This document shows positions 1-8,237 of a stretch of 64,000 nucleotides of DNA, in pieces. Positions within the stretch are counted from its first letter, which is position 1. Every line of letters starts with the position of its first letter. The notes beneath the pieces were generated by a model. The model saw only the letters and a program-made list of their open reading frames with translations, searched no databases and was not told where the DNA came from. Both the position numbers and the translations under genes were made by a program. Origin of the DNA: Sphingobacterium puteale (GTDB taxonomy: Bacteria > Bacteroidota > Bacteroidia > Sphingobacteriales > Sphingobacteriaceae); assembly GCF_003627955.1 (NCBI RefSeq), contig NZ_RBWS01000001.1, positions 434,001 to 498,000 of the forward strand, written 5' to 3'.

Positions 1-1
1 C

Positions 2-862
2 TACCCGATCCTGAATAAACATTTCTTCCGGGCCAAAGCAACCCCGCTTCCATTCAAAAAGATTGAAGGCCTGGAACATATTGATAAAGTTATTGAAATT
101 GATCAAAGTCCTATAGGCCGTACACCACGTTCCAACCCTTCGACGTATACGGGTGTATTCTCCGATATACGAACCTTGTTCGTACAGCTCCCCGAAGCAA
201 AAATCAGGGGCTATAAACCAGGTCGGTTTTCGTTCAATGTCAAAGGTGGACGTTGTGAAACCTGTCAGGGTGCAGGCTTAAAAGTAATTGAAATGAACTT
301 CCTGCCCGATGTACAGGTTCCTTGTGAAACATGCCACGGAAAGCGTTATAACCGAGAAACTTTGGAAGTACGCTACAAGGGTAAATCTATTTCAGATGTA
401 CTGGACATGAGCATCAATGATGCGGTCGATTTTTTTGAAAACGTACCGAGTATTTACAGAAAAATCAAAACATTACAAGATGTAGGTTTAGGTTATATTA
501 CCTTAGGTCAATCGTCTACAACCTTGTCCGGCGGAGAGGCTCAACGGGTGAAACTTGCTACTGAACTCTCCAAGAAAGATACGGGAAATACATTTTACAT
601 TCTTGACGAGCCCACCACAGGACTTCATTTTGAGGACGTTAACGTGCTTATGGGCGTAATCAACCGATTGGTAGACCGGGGAAATACCGTGTTGATTATC
701 GAACACAACCTGGATGTTGTGAAGTCGGCTGACTGGGTGATTGATATCGGTCCTGAAGGCGGAAAAGAGGGCGGTCAGGTATTATTTGAGGGAACCCCGG
801 AAAATTTAATTAAAAACAAGAAAAGCGAAACCGCACGTTTCTTAAAATTAGAGATGCAATAG
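2..862 (+). CDS. uvrA: UvrA excinuclease subunit A, 3' part
   Basis: C-terminal 286 residues of the damage-recognition ATPase of nucleotide excision repair; the reading frame is open from the window edge, so the gene starts to the left. Visible: the [14 protein letters not shown] segment after a Walker A region, a zinc-finger pair CETCQGAG and [10 protein letters not shown], the ABC signature [12 protein letters not shown], Walker [12 protein letters not shown] and the switch histidine in IIEHN. This is the second ABC module of UvrA. UvrA forms a dimer with UvrB on damaged DNA in the cytoplasm. The TTG near position 176 is internal and not a start. Sequence and length fit a normal intact 3' end. 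Confidence 0.97.
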   Translation, partial: YPILNKHFFRAKATPLPFKKIEGLEHIDKVIEIDQSPIGRTPRSNPSTYTGVFSDIRTLFVQLPEAKIRGYKPGRFSFNVKGGRCETCQGAGLKVIEMNFLPDVQVPCETCHGKRYNRETLEVRYKGKSISDVLDMSINDAVDFFENVPSIYRKIKTLQDVGLGYITLGQSSTTLSGGEAQRVKLATELSKKDTGNTFYILDEPTTGLHFEDVNVLMGVINRLVDRGNTVLIIEHNLDVVKSADWVIDIGPEGGKEGGQVLFEGTPENLIKNKKSETARFLKLEMQ

Positions 863-1034
863 GCATTCATTATTGAGGCTGTGTATTTTTTTGCTCTTAT
901 GCATTTATCCGGTCCGGCCTATGCTCTGCTTCAGGATGACCTCCTAGCGCAGATTTTAAATAACACCTGATCGGGCCTTTCTTTGACTGAATTTGGTACA
1001 CGAGCTAAGCAGCAGATTTCATAAAGGTTTTTCG

Positions 1035-1042
1035 TAACTTTG
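1035..1042 (+). promoter_or_regulatory. -7 box TAACTTTG upstream of mutL
   Basis: Matches the Bacteroidota -7 consensus TAnnTTTG. The expected transcription start, about 7 nt downstream, falls on or next to the mutL ATG at 1049, so the mRNA could be leaderless. No good -33 TTTG is visible at the usual spacing. Confidence 0.45.
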
Positions 1043-1048
1043 TATTAT

Positions 1049-2929
1049 ATGTCGGATATTATTCAATTACTTCCAGATAATGTTGCCAATCAGATTGCGG
1101 CGGGAGAAGTGGTGCAGCGGCCAGCGTCTGCCATAAAAGAATTGATTGAGAATGCCATTGATGCTGGAGCTGACAAAATCAAACTTATTGTTAAAGATGC
1201 AGGCAAGTCGTTGATCCAGGTCATTGACAATGGCTGTGGAATGAGTGTAACGGATGCCCGTCTTTGCTTTGAACGCCATGCGACCTCAAAGATCCGCAAA
1301 GCAGAAGATTTATTTGCCATCCGTACCATGGGCTTCCGTGGAGAAGCAATGGCCTCCATTGCCGCGATCGCACAAGTCGAACTAAAAACACGCCGTATCG
1401 AAGATGAACTTGGTACTGTAGTCGAAATAGAAGGATCAAAAGTTATCAACCAATATCCAGAAGCTGTCGCTGCTGGAACAAATATTTTAGTTAAAAATCT
1501 CTTTTACAACATTCCTGCTCGCAGGAACTTCTTAAAGAGCAACTCCGTTGAAATGCGTCATATCATTGACGAATTTCAACGTATCGCTTTGTCCAATCCA
1601 CAGATTTTCCTTTCACTGCATAGTGATGGGAATGAAATCTATCACTTACCTGCCGAAACACTGAAACAACGGATTGTCCATATCTTCGGGAACAATTACA
1701 ACCAGCGCCTTGTCCCTGTAGAAGAGGATACTTCCATTATCAAGGTAGAAGGCTTTGTCGGTAAACCTGAATTTGCGAAGAAAACGCGTGGTGAACAGTT
1801 TTTCTTTGTCAATAAACGCTTTGTTCGCGACCCTTACCTGCACCATGCGGTGATGAATGCGTACGAGGATATCATGCAGGCGGAGACCTTCCCTTTTTAT
1901 GTGTTGTTTATTGATATAGATCCTGCCCGTATTGATATCAATGTACATCCAACAAAGACTGAAATCAAATACGAGGATGATAAAGCAATTTACGCCATCA
2001 TCCGTTCAGCAGTGAAAAGATCATTGGGACGATATAATATCATGCCTTCTTTGGATTTCGAACAGGAGACCAGCTTCTCCAATCTGATCACAAAGAAATC
2101 ATTGGATGAGATTATTATTCCGACAGTCACCTTCAATCCTGACTTCAACCCTTTTGATACGGACAAATCCACATCTTCCTATTCCAGATCGGATAGCTAT
2201 GCCGAAGGCTTTGCCAAAAAAACCGGGGGAATACCAAGCAATTGGGATTCATTATATGAAATCGTGGAAAAGGAAGAGTCTGTACAGCTCCCCCTCCATA
2301 CGAATTCAGAACAGGAGACGGACCGCCCACAGGCTATTCAGGTGGAAGATAAAACTTCCTCCAAATTGTTTTTTCAGCTGCACAACAAGTATATTGTTTC
2401 ACAGATTCATTCAGGCTTTATCCTTATTGACCAACAGGCTGCGCACGAACGCATTTTATTTGAGCAGTTTCTGGCACAACTCGATCAGCATAAGGGTCTA
2501 AGCCAGCAAAGTCTATTCCCGCAAACAATAGATCTCAATCCTTCGGATAATGAATTGATGAAAGATTTATTGGACGACATCAATGGGTTAGGATTTCAGA
2601 TTCGTGAATTTGGAAAAAATTCCTATATTATTGACGGAATTCCAGCAGACTTGGGGACAGGTTTTGATGAGATAAAAATGATTGAAAAGATATTGGAAGA
2701 TTATAAGAATAATCAATCCGAGTACAAGCTGTCAAAAAGGGAGAATCTGGCGAAAAGTCTTGCCCGCAATGCAGCGATCAAACCGGGCACACAGCTTGAT
2801 AATACGGCCATGGCCGAGCTGGTTGACAAGCTCTTTGCCTGCCAATCACCGAATATTTCCATCTATGGCAACCCCGTGATCGTAACATTTACCTTACAGG
2901 AATTGGCAGAAAAATTTGGTAAAAACTAG
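1049..2929 (+). CDS. mutL: DNA mismatch repair protein MutL
   Basis: 626-residue MutL that couples MutS mismatch recognition to downstream repair. The N-terminal GHKL ATPase shows ELIENAIDAGADKI (Mg-binding Glu/Asn), DNGCGM and FRGEA; the S5-like transducer domain follows, then a variable linker (about 345-440) and the C-terminal dimerisation domain. The C-terminal endonuclease motif reads DQQAAHERILFE instead of DQHAxxExxxxE, and the usual CPHGRP zinc motif is replaced by CQSPNISIYGNP. Start ATG at 1049 is preferred to the TTG at 1040, because MSDIIQLLPDNVANQIAAGE is the standard N terminus. It is followed at 13 nt by a rhomboid gene, so probably the first gene of an operon. Confidence 0.96.
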   Translation: MSDIIQLLPDNVANQIAAGEVVQRPASAIKELIENAIDAGADKIKLIVKDAGKSLIQVIDNGCGMSVTDARLCFERHATSKIRKAEDLFAIRTMGFRGEAMASIAAIAQVELKTRRIEDELGTVVEIEGSKVINQYPEAVAAGTNILVKNLFYNIPARRNFLKSNSVEMRHIIDEFQRIALSNPQIFLSLHSDGNEIYHLPAETLKQRIVHIFGNNYNQRLVPVEEDTSIIKVEGFVGKPEFAKKTRGEQFFFVNKRFVRDPYLHHAVMNAYEDIMQAETFPFYVLFIDIDPARIDINVHPTKTEIKYEDDKAIYAIIRSAVKRSLGRYNIMPSLDFEQETSFSNLITKKSLDEIIIPTVTFNPDFNPFDTDKSTSSYSRSDSYAEGFAKKTGGIPSNWDSLYEIVEKEESVQLPLHTNSEQETDRPQAIQVEDKTSSKLFFQLHNKYIVSQIHSGFILIDQQAAHERILFEQFLAQLDQHKGLSQQSLFPQTIDLNPSDNELMKDLLDDINGLGFQIREFGKNSYIIDGIPADLGTGFDEIKMIEKILEDYKNNQSEYKLSKRENLAKSLARNAAIKPGTQLDNTAMAELVDKLFACQSPNISIYGNPVIVTFTLQELAEKFGKN

Positions 2930-2942
2930 AAGATAAAACTAT

Positions 2943-3623
2943 ATGTTTCAACAATTGACACCCGTTATCAAGAATTTACTGATCGTAAATATTATATTCT
3001 TTTTAGGATCACAATTTGTACCTATTGCAGATGCTTATCTTCCGGTTTATTATCCTGATTCACCCTTTTTCAAAATCTGGCAGGTCATCACGCATATGTT
3101 TATGCATGCTGATCTTGGCCATATTTTTTTCAATATGTTTTCCTTGGTGATGTTTGGCCCAATGATCGAGCATGTCCTTGGCCCCAAACGTTTTTTGAAT
3201 TTTTATTTAATTTCTGGAATTGGAGCTTGGTTTTTGTATACTGCAGTCAATGGAATCCAGTTATATCAGGCAACAGGATCTTTTTTTCCACTCCATGGAA
3301 TGAGTGGTAATGAAATCCTTAGCTTATCAAATACTGGTAACTATGAAGCCCTTACGTATAGAATACCGATGTTGGGTGCTTCTGGTGCAGTGTATGGGGT
3401 GTTGCTTGCTTTTGCATACCTTTTTCCAAACATACCGCTTCAATTTTTGTTTATTCCTGTACCAGTTAAAGCGAAATATATGATCGGAGGCTTTATCTTG
3501 ATCGAAATCTATATGAGCTTGTCCAGACCGGGAGATTCAGTAGCCCACTTGGCTCATGTCGGCGGGGCATTGTTCGGTTATTTGCTGCTCAAATTCTGGA
3601 AGGTTAGAAAGGGAATCTATTAA
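2943..3623 (+). CDS. Rhomboid family intramembrane serine protease
   Basis: 226-residue polytopic membrane protein of the rhomboid family, which cleaves transmembrane segments of other membrane proteins inside the bilayer. The catalytic serine is in GASGAVYG (Ser147), the catalytic histidine in AHLAHVGGALFG (His205), and the conserved HxxxxHxxxN region of TM2 is visible as HADLGHIFFNM. There are about six hydrophobic segments. It starts 13 nt after mutL and is followed 11 nt later by a second rhomboid-like gene, so the three are likely cotranscribed. The substrate cannot be inferred. Confidence 0.92.
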   Translation: MFQQLTPVIKNLLIVNIIFFLGSQFVPIADAYLPVYYPDSPFFKIWQVITHMFMHADLGHIFFNMFSLVMFGPMIEHVLGPKRFLNFYLISGIGAWFLYTAVNGIQLYQATGSFFPLHGMSGNEILSLSNTGNYEALTYRIPMLGASGAVYGVLLAFAYLFPNIPLQFLFIPVPVKAKYMIGGFILIEIYMSLSRPGDSVAHLAHVGGALFGYLLLKFWKVRKGIY

Positions 3624-3634
3624 TAGCGTGTGTA

Positions 3635-4513
3635 ATGAATAACATTGGTTTAAAAGATTTTTGGAGACAAACGTATAAGACCGGTTCACCGATTCCGGTT
3701 GTGATCAGTATACAGGTTTGTTTATTTGTCCTCATCTATTTTCTGGACCTTCTTTTTGAGCTGAAACTTGTCTCACAAAGCTTTTTACAGCCGATTGTAC
3801 AGCATTTGAGTTTACCCAGCAATTTTTCGATCTTCTTAGCACAACCTTGGTCACTGATTTCATCCAACTTTGTCTATGTACAGCTTTTAAACTTGATTTT
3901 TGACAGTCTTTGGCTATATTGGGTTGGCCAAATATTCTTCACCTTCTTAAACAAGAGACAGTTTTTCTTTGTTTATATCGCTTCATGGCTCCTCAGCAGC
4001 TCCTTATATGTTGGCTTTGGTACGTTGATACCGCCCCCCACAAGCTTGCATTTAATGGGCGGAGCCCATCCGTTGGCGGCTGTTCTTGCGGCAATTGTAA
4101 CCTTGGTGCCAAACTACGAATTACGGCTGTTGCTTTTTGGTACGGTTAAATTAAAAATAGTAGCCATTGTCTATTTTGCACTGGAGTTTTTATTTTTCAC
4201 CCTTGGCAATAGACCTGCAGCGATCTCATATTTTGCGGTCGTATTATTTGGTATGGCTTTTACCTATGCCCTCAGATCAGGAATGGACTGGTCTACACTT
4301 TTTCAGAAAAAACAAAAAAGACCTGCAAAAATGAAAGTTGTTGTAGGCAATAATATACCGACAAATCGGAAACATCGTTATGACTTACCCAATCAGGATG
4401 AAATTGATGCCATCTTGGATAAGATTTCAGTATCTGGTTACGAAAGTCTGACACACCATGAAAAAGAAACGCTCTTTCGAGCAAGCAATAGTGGCGACAA
4501 GGTTGATGGATAG
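3635..4513 (+). CDS. Rhomboid-like membrane protein, probably without protease activity
   Basis: 292 residues with a rhomboid-type membrane core (about residues 20-215) and a soluble C-terminal tail. Where the active rhomboid next door has GASGA, this protein has MGGAHPLAAV (141-150), so the nucleophilic serine is missing, and no AHxxG histidine motif is seen in the last helix. The tail has DEIDAILDKISVSGYESLT (about 255-273), a short helical domain common at the C terminus of Bacteroidota rhomboid-like proteins. By analogy with iRhoms and derlins it may bind membrane substrates rather than cut them; that is inference. The stop overlaps the next gene's ATG region by 8 nt. Confidence 0.8.
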   Translation: MNNIGLKDFWRQTYKTGSPIPVVISIQVCLFVLIYFLDLLFELKLVSQSFLQPIVQHLSLPSNFSIFLAQPWSLISSNFVYVQLLNLIFDSLWLYWVGQIFFTFLNKRQFFFVYIASWLLSSSLYVGFGTLIPPPTSLHLMGGAHPLAAVLAAIVTLVPNYELRLLLFGTVKLKIVAIVYFALEFLFFTLGNRPAAISYFAVVLFGMAFTYALRSGMDWSTLFQKKQKRPAKMKVVVGNNIPTNRKHRYDLPNQDEIDAILDKISVSGYESLTHHEKETLFRASNSGDKVDG

Positions 4514-5621
4514 AAGGACTTTTTTAAGAAGAAAACTGGGATTTATAAGCAAAACAATGTTTCTGGCGAATATGCTTGCGATCATTGCTTTGCTCATGAG
4601 TTATTCAGCGACTTTCATCAATCCGAAATCTTTTTGGCCCATCGCATTTCTGGGGTTAGGTTATCTCCCCATTCTGCTCGTTAATATTGGTTTTATCTGT
4701 TACTGGCTGCTTCGCAAACGAAAAATTGCGCTTTATTCGCTGTTCGCAATATTAATCGGCTGGCCATTTCTAACCAAACATTGGAACATCCGCAAAGAAA
4801 ATCCGCCAGTGCCTCCCGAGACAAGGACGCTCCGCATCATGACCTTCAATGCACATTTGTTCAAAAAGGTCGATGATGAAAAAAAAAGCTTTAAGGCTGA
4901 CGTCGTGCGTATCATAGATAGCATCTCACCGGATGTCATCTGCTTTCAGGAATATATCAGTAAAATAAAAGGAAAACATGTATTTTCAGAGGAGTTCAAG
5001 GACAAACTAGGTTACGACTATTTCTTCTTTGAGCCTAGTTCCAAAAATGACTATGAAGCCTATGGCATGGCTGTATTGTCCAGATTTCCTATCTATGATT
5101 CCGGAACAATCCGTGACAATGATTACGGCATCAATCGAATATGCTATGTGGACATCAAAAAACAGGATACGCTAATTCGCATTTACAATATCCATCTACG
5201 TTCTTTTGCTCTTCAGAATGAAGACAAGGAGTTTATCCAAAACCTGTCCAATAAGAATGAGAACGACAATAGGGCAACCCGTCGACTGAGCAGAAAACTA
5301 AAAAATGCCTTTGAGCTCCGCAGTGAGCAGGCGCATTCCTTAAAAAAACACATGAATGATTGTCAATATCCTTACATTGCTGTTGGTGATTTTAACGATA
5401 CACCCATGAGTTATTCTGTAAATTTAATTGGGGGCGGCATGTATAATGCCTTTAAAGAAAAAGGAAATGGATGGGGCGTGACACACCATGCTCTTTTGCC
5501 GATTTTTCAGATCGACTATATCTTTGCCAGCCCCAAATTTGAGGTCATGAATTATCAGGTCGTGAAACAAAAGCTATCTGATCATTATCCGGTATGGTCA
5601 GATCTACGGCTTAAACCTTAG
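4506..5621 (+). CDS. Membrane-anchored endonuclease/exonuclease/phosphatase family protein
   Basis: 371 residues when started at ATG 4506 (MDRRTFLRRKLGF), which overlaps the preceding stop by 8 nt; a start at 4458 would overlap by 56 nt. Residues about 15-100 contain two to three hydrophobic segments. The rest is an EEP (DNase I-like) fold with MTFNAHLF (metal-binding Asn), DVICFQEY (metal-binding Glu), VGDFNDTP (catalytic Asp/Asn) and SDHYPVWSDL (catalytic His). The domain should sit on the periplasmic side. The substrate may be nucleic acid or a phosphoester; the sequence does not say. It ends tail to tail with the minus-strand protease gene with an 11-bp overlap. Confidence 0.88.
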   Translation: MDRRTFLRRKLGFISKTMFLANMLAIIALLMSYSATFINPKSFWPIAFLGLGYLPILLVNIGFICYWLLRKRKIALYSLFAILIGWPFLTKHWNIRKENPPVPPETRTLRIMTFNAHLFKKVDDEKKSFKADVVRIIDSISPDVICFQEYISKIKGKHVFSEEFKDKLGYDYFFFEPSSKNDYEAYGMAVLSRFPIYDSGTIRDNDYGINRICYVDIKKQDTLIRIYNIHLRSFALQNEDKEFIQNLSNKNENDNRATRRLSRKLKNAFELRSEQAHSLKKHMNDCQYPYIAVGDFNDTPMSYSVNLIGGGMYNAFKEKGNGWGVTHHALLPIFQIDYIFASPKFEVMNYQVVKQKLSDHYPVWSDLRLKP

Positions 5622-7221
5622 GCATCTGATAGCCTAGCGATTTAAGACCTATTTCTATAAATTTATCCCTTCTGTTTTTTATTTTGTAATAGGCTTCCCG
5701 ACCAAAATAATATCGTCCGACCAAAGCTTCTATATCCGACTGGATCAGATCATGTAGACTTTTTGCTTCACTTGCGTTAACTGAAATCCTTTTCTGCGCA
5801 TTCAGAAAGGTGATAAATAAATTAAACTCTGCAGCCGGCAAATGGTAACCACTGATAAAGTTTTCGATAGAATATGCCGGCAGATGTTTTGTAAAACGAT
5901 CGTACACAAATTCCTCAATTGCATTGGAATGAAAGATCTCGCGATACTTAGCACTTGTTTCATTGGTGTCAATCGGGATATTCACATCGGGTAAAATCCC
6001 CCCACCGCCAAAAACCAATTTTCCTTTGCTGGTTGTAAACATCTCCTTTTGACGAAATTCCGTATCCAGTGTCCAGAGATCAAATCCGGTCATGTATTTT
6101 GCGGCATCAAAATTAGCACGGCTATATTTACGTTGAATACACCTACCAAGCGGCGTATAATAACGTGCCACAGTCAGATTAACAGCCGACCCATCGGAGA
6201 AATCAAACTGTTCCTGCACTAGGCCTTTTCCATAGGATCGTCTTCCAACGACAGTGGCCCGATCCAAATCCTGTAAAGCACCGCTCAGAATCTCACTCGC
6301 TGATGCTGTGCTTTCGTTGATCAATATGACAACACGCCCGTCACCAAACTCACCCGGTTTCTCTGAGTAATAATCCTGACGTTGTTCATTGGCTCCTTCA
6401 GTATACATCAACAGCCTCTTTTCTTTGAAAAACTGTCCAGCTAAGTCTATGGCCGTATGCACAAATCCGCCACCGTTATTCCTTAGATCCAAGATTAAGT
6501 CCTGAGCACCGCTTTTACGCATATCAATCAGCGACTGTTTAAATTCATCTGCGGTCTTATGCCCAAAGCGACGGATCTTGATATAAGCAGTCTTAGGCGC
6601 GATCATATAAGACGCATCCAAGCTGGTAACGTTGACCTGGTCACGAATGACTTTCAGCGGATTAACGAGAGTACGTCCATCGCGCTGGATCGAAATAAGT
6701 ACCGCAGTTCCTTTCTTCCCACGGATCAATTTTTCGATTTCCGCCTCGGGCACCTTTTTCCCCGCCAGATCTTTGTTTCCGATTTTTAGAATACGATCAC
6801 CGATCCGCATGCCACTTTTCTCGGCAGGTCCCGCAGAGACCATACCCACCACCAGCAGTGTATCCTTTAAACGAAAATACTCCACACCTATCCCATCAAA
6901 GGAACCTTCCAAAGTCTCCTGTTTAGCGAGTACCTGATTAGGCCGTAAAAAGGTGGAGAAAGGATCCAAACGGGAGACGACGTGCTCTATTGCTTCGTCC
7001 TGCACGGTATCAATGCTGATATTGTCTACGTAGTTTTCGGAAATCAGCTGAATCAAGTATTGTAGTTTGTCTGAGTTGCCGTTGGAACCTAAACTGGAAA
7101 AGGTTTTTTTCTGGTTGCTCCCTTGTTCTTCGGCATAATTTTGTCCCAACAGCAAGCCAAGAAGCAATACTGCAGCATATGTAGCAGCTACAAAAATATT
7201 TCGCTTAATACTCTTTTGCAT
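5611..7221 (-). CDS. Carboxy-terminal processing peptidase, S41 family
   Basis: 536-residue periplasmic serine protease of the CtpA/Prc type. N-terminal signal anchor (IFVAATYAAVLLLGLLLG), a PDZ domain at about 90-170 that binds substrate C termini, then the S41 catalytic core with LDLRNNGGG, the serine in NESTASASEI and the lysine in SYGKGLVQ. A C-terminal helical extension of about 120 residues follows, as in other Bacteroidota members. The stop codon is within the 3' end of the convergent EEP gene. A TACTTTTG box at 7282-7289 on the minus strand may be its promoter. Confidence 0.93.
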   Translation of the reverse strand: MQKSIKRNIFVAATYAAVLLLGLLLGQNYAEEQGSNQKKTFSSLGSNGNSDKLQYLIQLISENYVDNISIDTVQDEAIEHVVSRLDPFSTFLRPNQVLAKQETLEGSFDGIGVEYFRLKDTLLVVGMVSAGPAEKSGMRIGDRILKIGNKDLAGKKVPEAEIEKLIRGKKGTAVLISIQRDGRTLVNPLKVIRDQVNVTSLDASYMIAPKTAYIKIRRFGHKTADEFKQSLIDMRKSGAQDLILDLRNNGGGFVHTAIDLAGQFFKEKRLLMYTEGANEQRQDYYSEKPGEFGDGRVVILINESTASASEILSGALQDLDRATVVGRRSYGKGLVQEQFDFSDGSAVNLTVARYYTPLGRCIQRKYSRANFDAAKYMTGFDLWTLDTEFRQKEMFTTSKGKLVFGGGGILPDVNIPIDTNETSAKYREIFHSNAIEEFVYDRFTKHLPAYSIENFISGYHLPAAEFNLFITFLNAQKRISVNASEAKSLHDLIQSDIEALVGRYYFGREAYYKIKNRRDKFIEIGLKSLGYQMPKV

Positions 7222-7281
7222 AGGAAAAATCCAGTGTTTATAAACAGATAAACTGTGTTTGTGTGTTCATGAAATTACCCC

Positions 7282-7289
7282 CAAAAGTA
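7282..7289 (-). promoter_or_regulatory. -7 box TACTTTTG upstream of the S41 peptidase
   Basis: On the minus strand it reads TACTTTTG, matching TAnnTTTG, about 60 nt before the start codon. No clear -33 element. Confidence 0.4.
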
Positions 7290-7476
7290 ACAAGTTTATT
7301 CGGTTTTACCCGTACACAGCTGCAGAATTTTACATTAAAAACAAAAAATTGTCGTTGACTGTTCATCATTAAAAACTAGTGCTTTCTGCATTGTCAGAAA
7401 ACACGAAATAACATGCATGAAACTTGCAAATAAGCTTAAATTTATTTTAGTTTGGACTTGGAAAGGAATTTAAAAT

Positions 7477-8046
7477 ATGCACGAAATCGAACCTTATTAT
7501 AATTGGCGCGACTATTATGTCGCCGCAGAAGACGAACAATCACCATTCTATGGTACGGTCTACAGCGAGTTCGATTTCGACAAACAGATTTACAACTTTT
7601 TGCTGCATCCCCAATGGGATGAATTCGGGTCGCTCACCCTCTATCTGAAAGTATTATTTGTCGATTATAATAAACAATATTGCATTATCGAATTGATCGG
7701 CGAGTGGAATGATGCCATATACAATGACATTATGTTACTGAAAAGAGAACTTATCGATGTTATGATCAGTCAGGGGATAAAATATTTTATTCTTGTCGGT
7801 GAGAATGTGTTGAATTTCCATTCTTCGGATGACTCCTATTACGAGGAGTGGTTCCAGGATATTGACGATGGCTGGATTGCGGGTGTGGGCTTCCGTGATC
7901 ATGTCGTCCAAGAGTTTCAACAGCAGAATATCGACTATTACATCAATTTTGGAGGAGCACTCAATGAACTATCCTGGCGCACATTAAAACCAAAACAAGT
8001 ATTTCATCATGTGAATGAATCCTTGACAAAACGCCTTGGTTTTTGA
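7477..8046 (+). CDS. Uncharacterised acidic protein
   Basis: 189 residues, not recognised. No signal peptide and no membrane segment, so cytoplasmic. It is very rich in Asp, Glu, Tyr and Phe. Alternating hydrophobic stretches such as SLTLYLKVLFVD, QYCIIELIGEW and KYFILVGENVL with helices between them suggest a small alpha/beta fold, loosely like STAS domains, but no motif proves this. It starts at ATG 7477 (MHEIEPYYNW), about 255 nt from the divergent peptidase gene, and is probably monocistronic. The coding-like amino acid pattern and absence of a better overlapping frame support it as a real gene. Confidence 0.75.
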   Translation: MHEIEPYYNWRDYYVAAEDEQSPFYGTVYSEFDFDKQIYNFLLHPQWDEFGSLTLYLKVLFVDYNKQYCIIELIGEWNDAIYNDIMLLKRELIDVMISQGIKYFILVGENVLNFHSSDDSYYEEWFQDIDDGWIAGVGFRDHVVQEFQQQNIDYYINFGGALNELSWRTLKPKQVFHHVNESLTKRLGF

Positions 8047-8101
8047 GTATTTAGTATTTAGTAATGCGTATTTAGATTTTGGTTTTGCAAGCCGATGGCT
8101 T
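8046..8101. repeat. Degenerate short-repeat tract (GTATTTAGTAATGCGTATTT type)
   Basis: Just after a stop codon lies a run of imperfect AGTATTTAGTA units. The 22 nt at 8054-8075 match 19 of 22 the reverse complement of 49072-49093 beside the four-helix-bundle gene. A small AAGCC-gat-GGCTT hairpin (8089-8101) follows. Confidence 0.6.
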
Positions 8102-8162
8102 ACTAATTGTTTCAATTTTTGATTTTTACCTTTTAATTTTTACTTTTTACTGTATTATCCGT

Positions 8163-8170
8163 TAACTTTG
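8163..8170 (+). promoter_or_regulatory. -7 box TAACTTTG upstream of fumC
   Basis: Matches TAnnTTTG and leaves a leader of about 60 nt before the fumarase ATG at 8238. Confidence 0.5.
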
Positions 8171-8237
8171 TGATCGATATGTTGTGTGCCATGCACGCAT
8201 ACCGATTAATTTTTACGTTTTACTTATACAAAACAAT

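Noticed and set aside
176..862. Separate small uvrA-like gene starting at TTG 176
   Set aside because: The same frame is open to the left edge and encodes contiguous UvrA sequence.
5611..5621. 11-bp tail-to-tail overlap of two genes as a sign of misannotation
   Set aside because: Both proteins have complete family domains to their ends, so the overlap is genuine.
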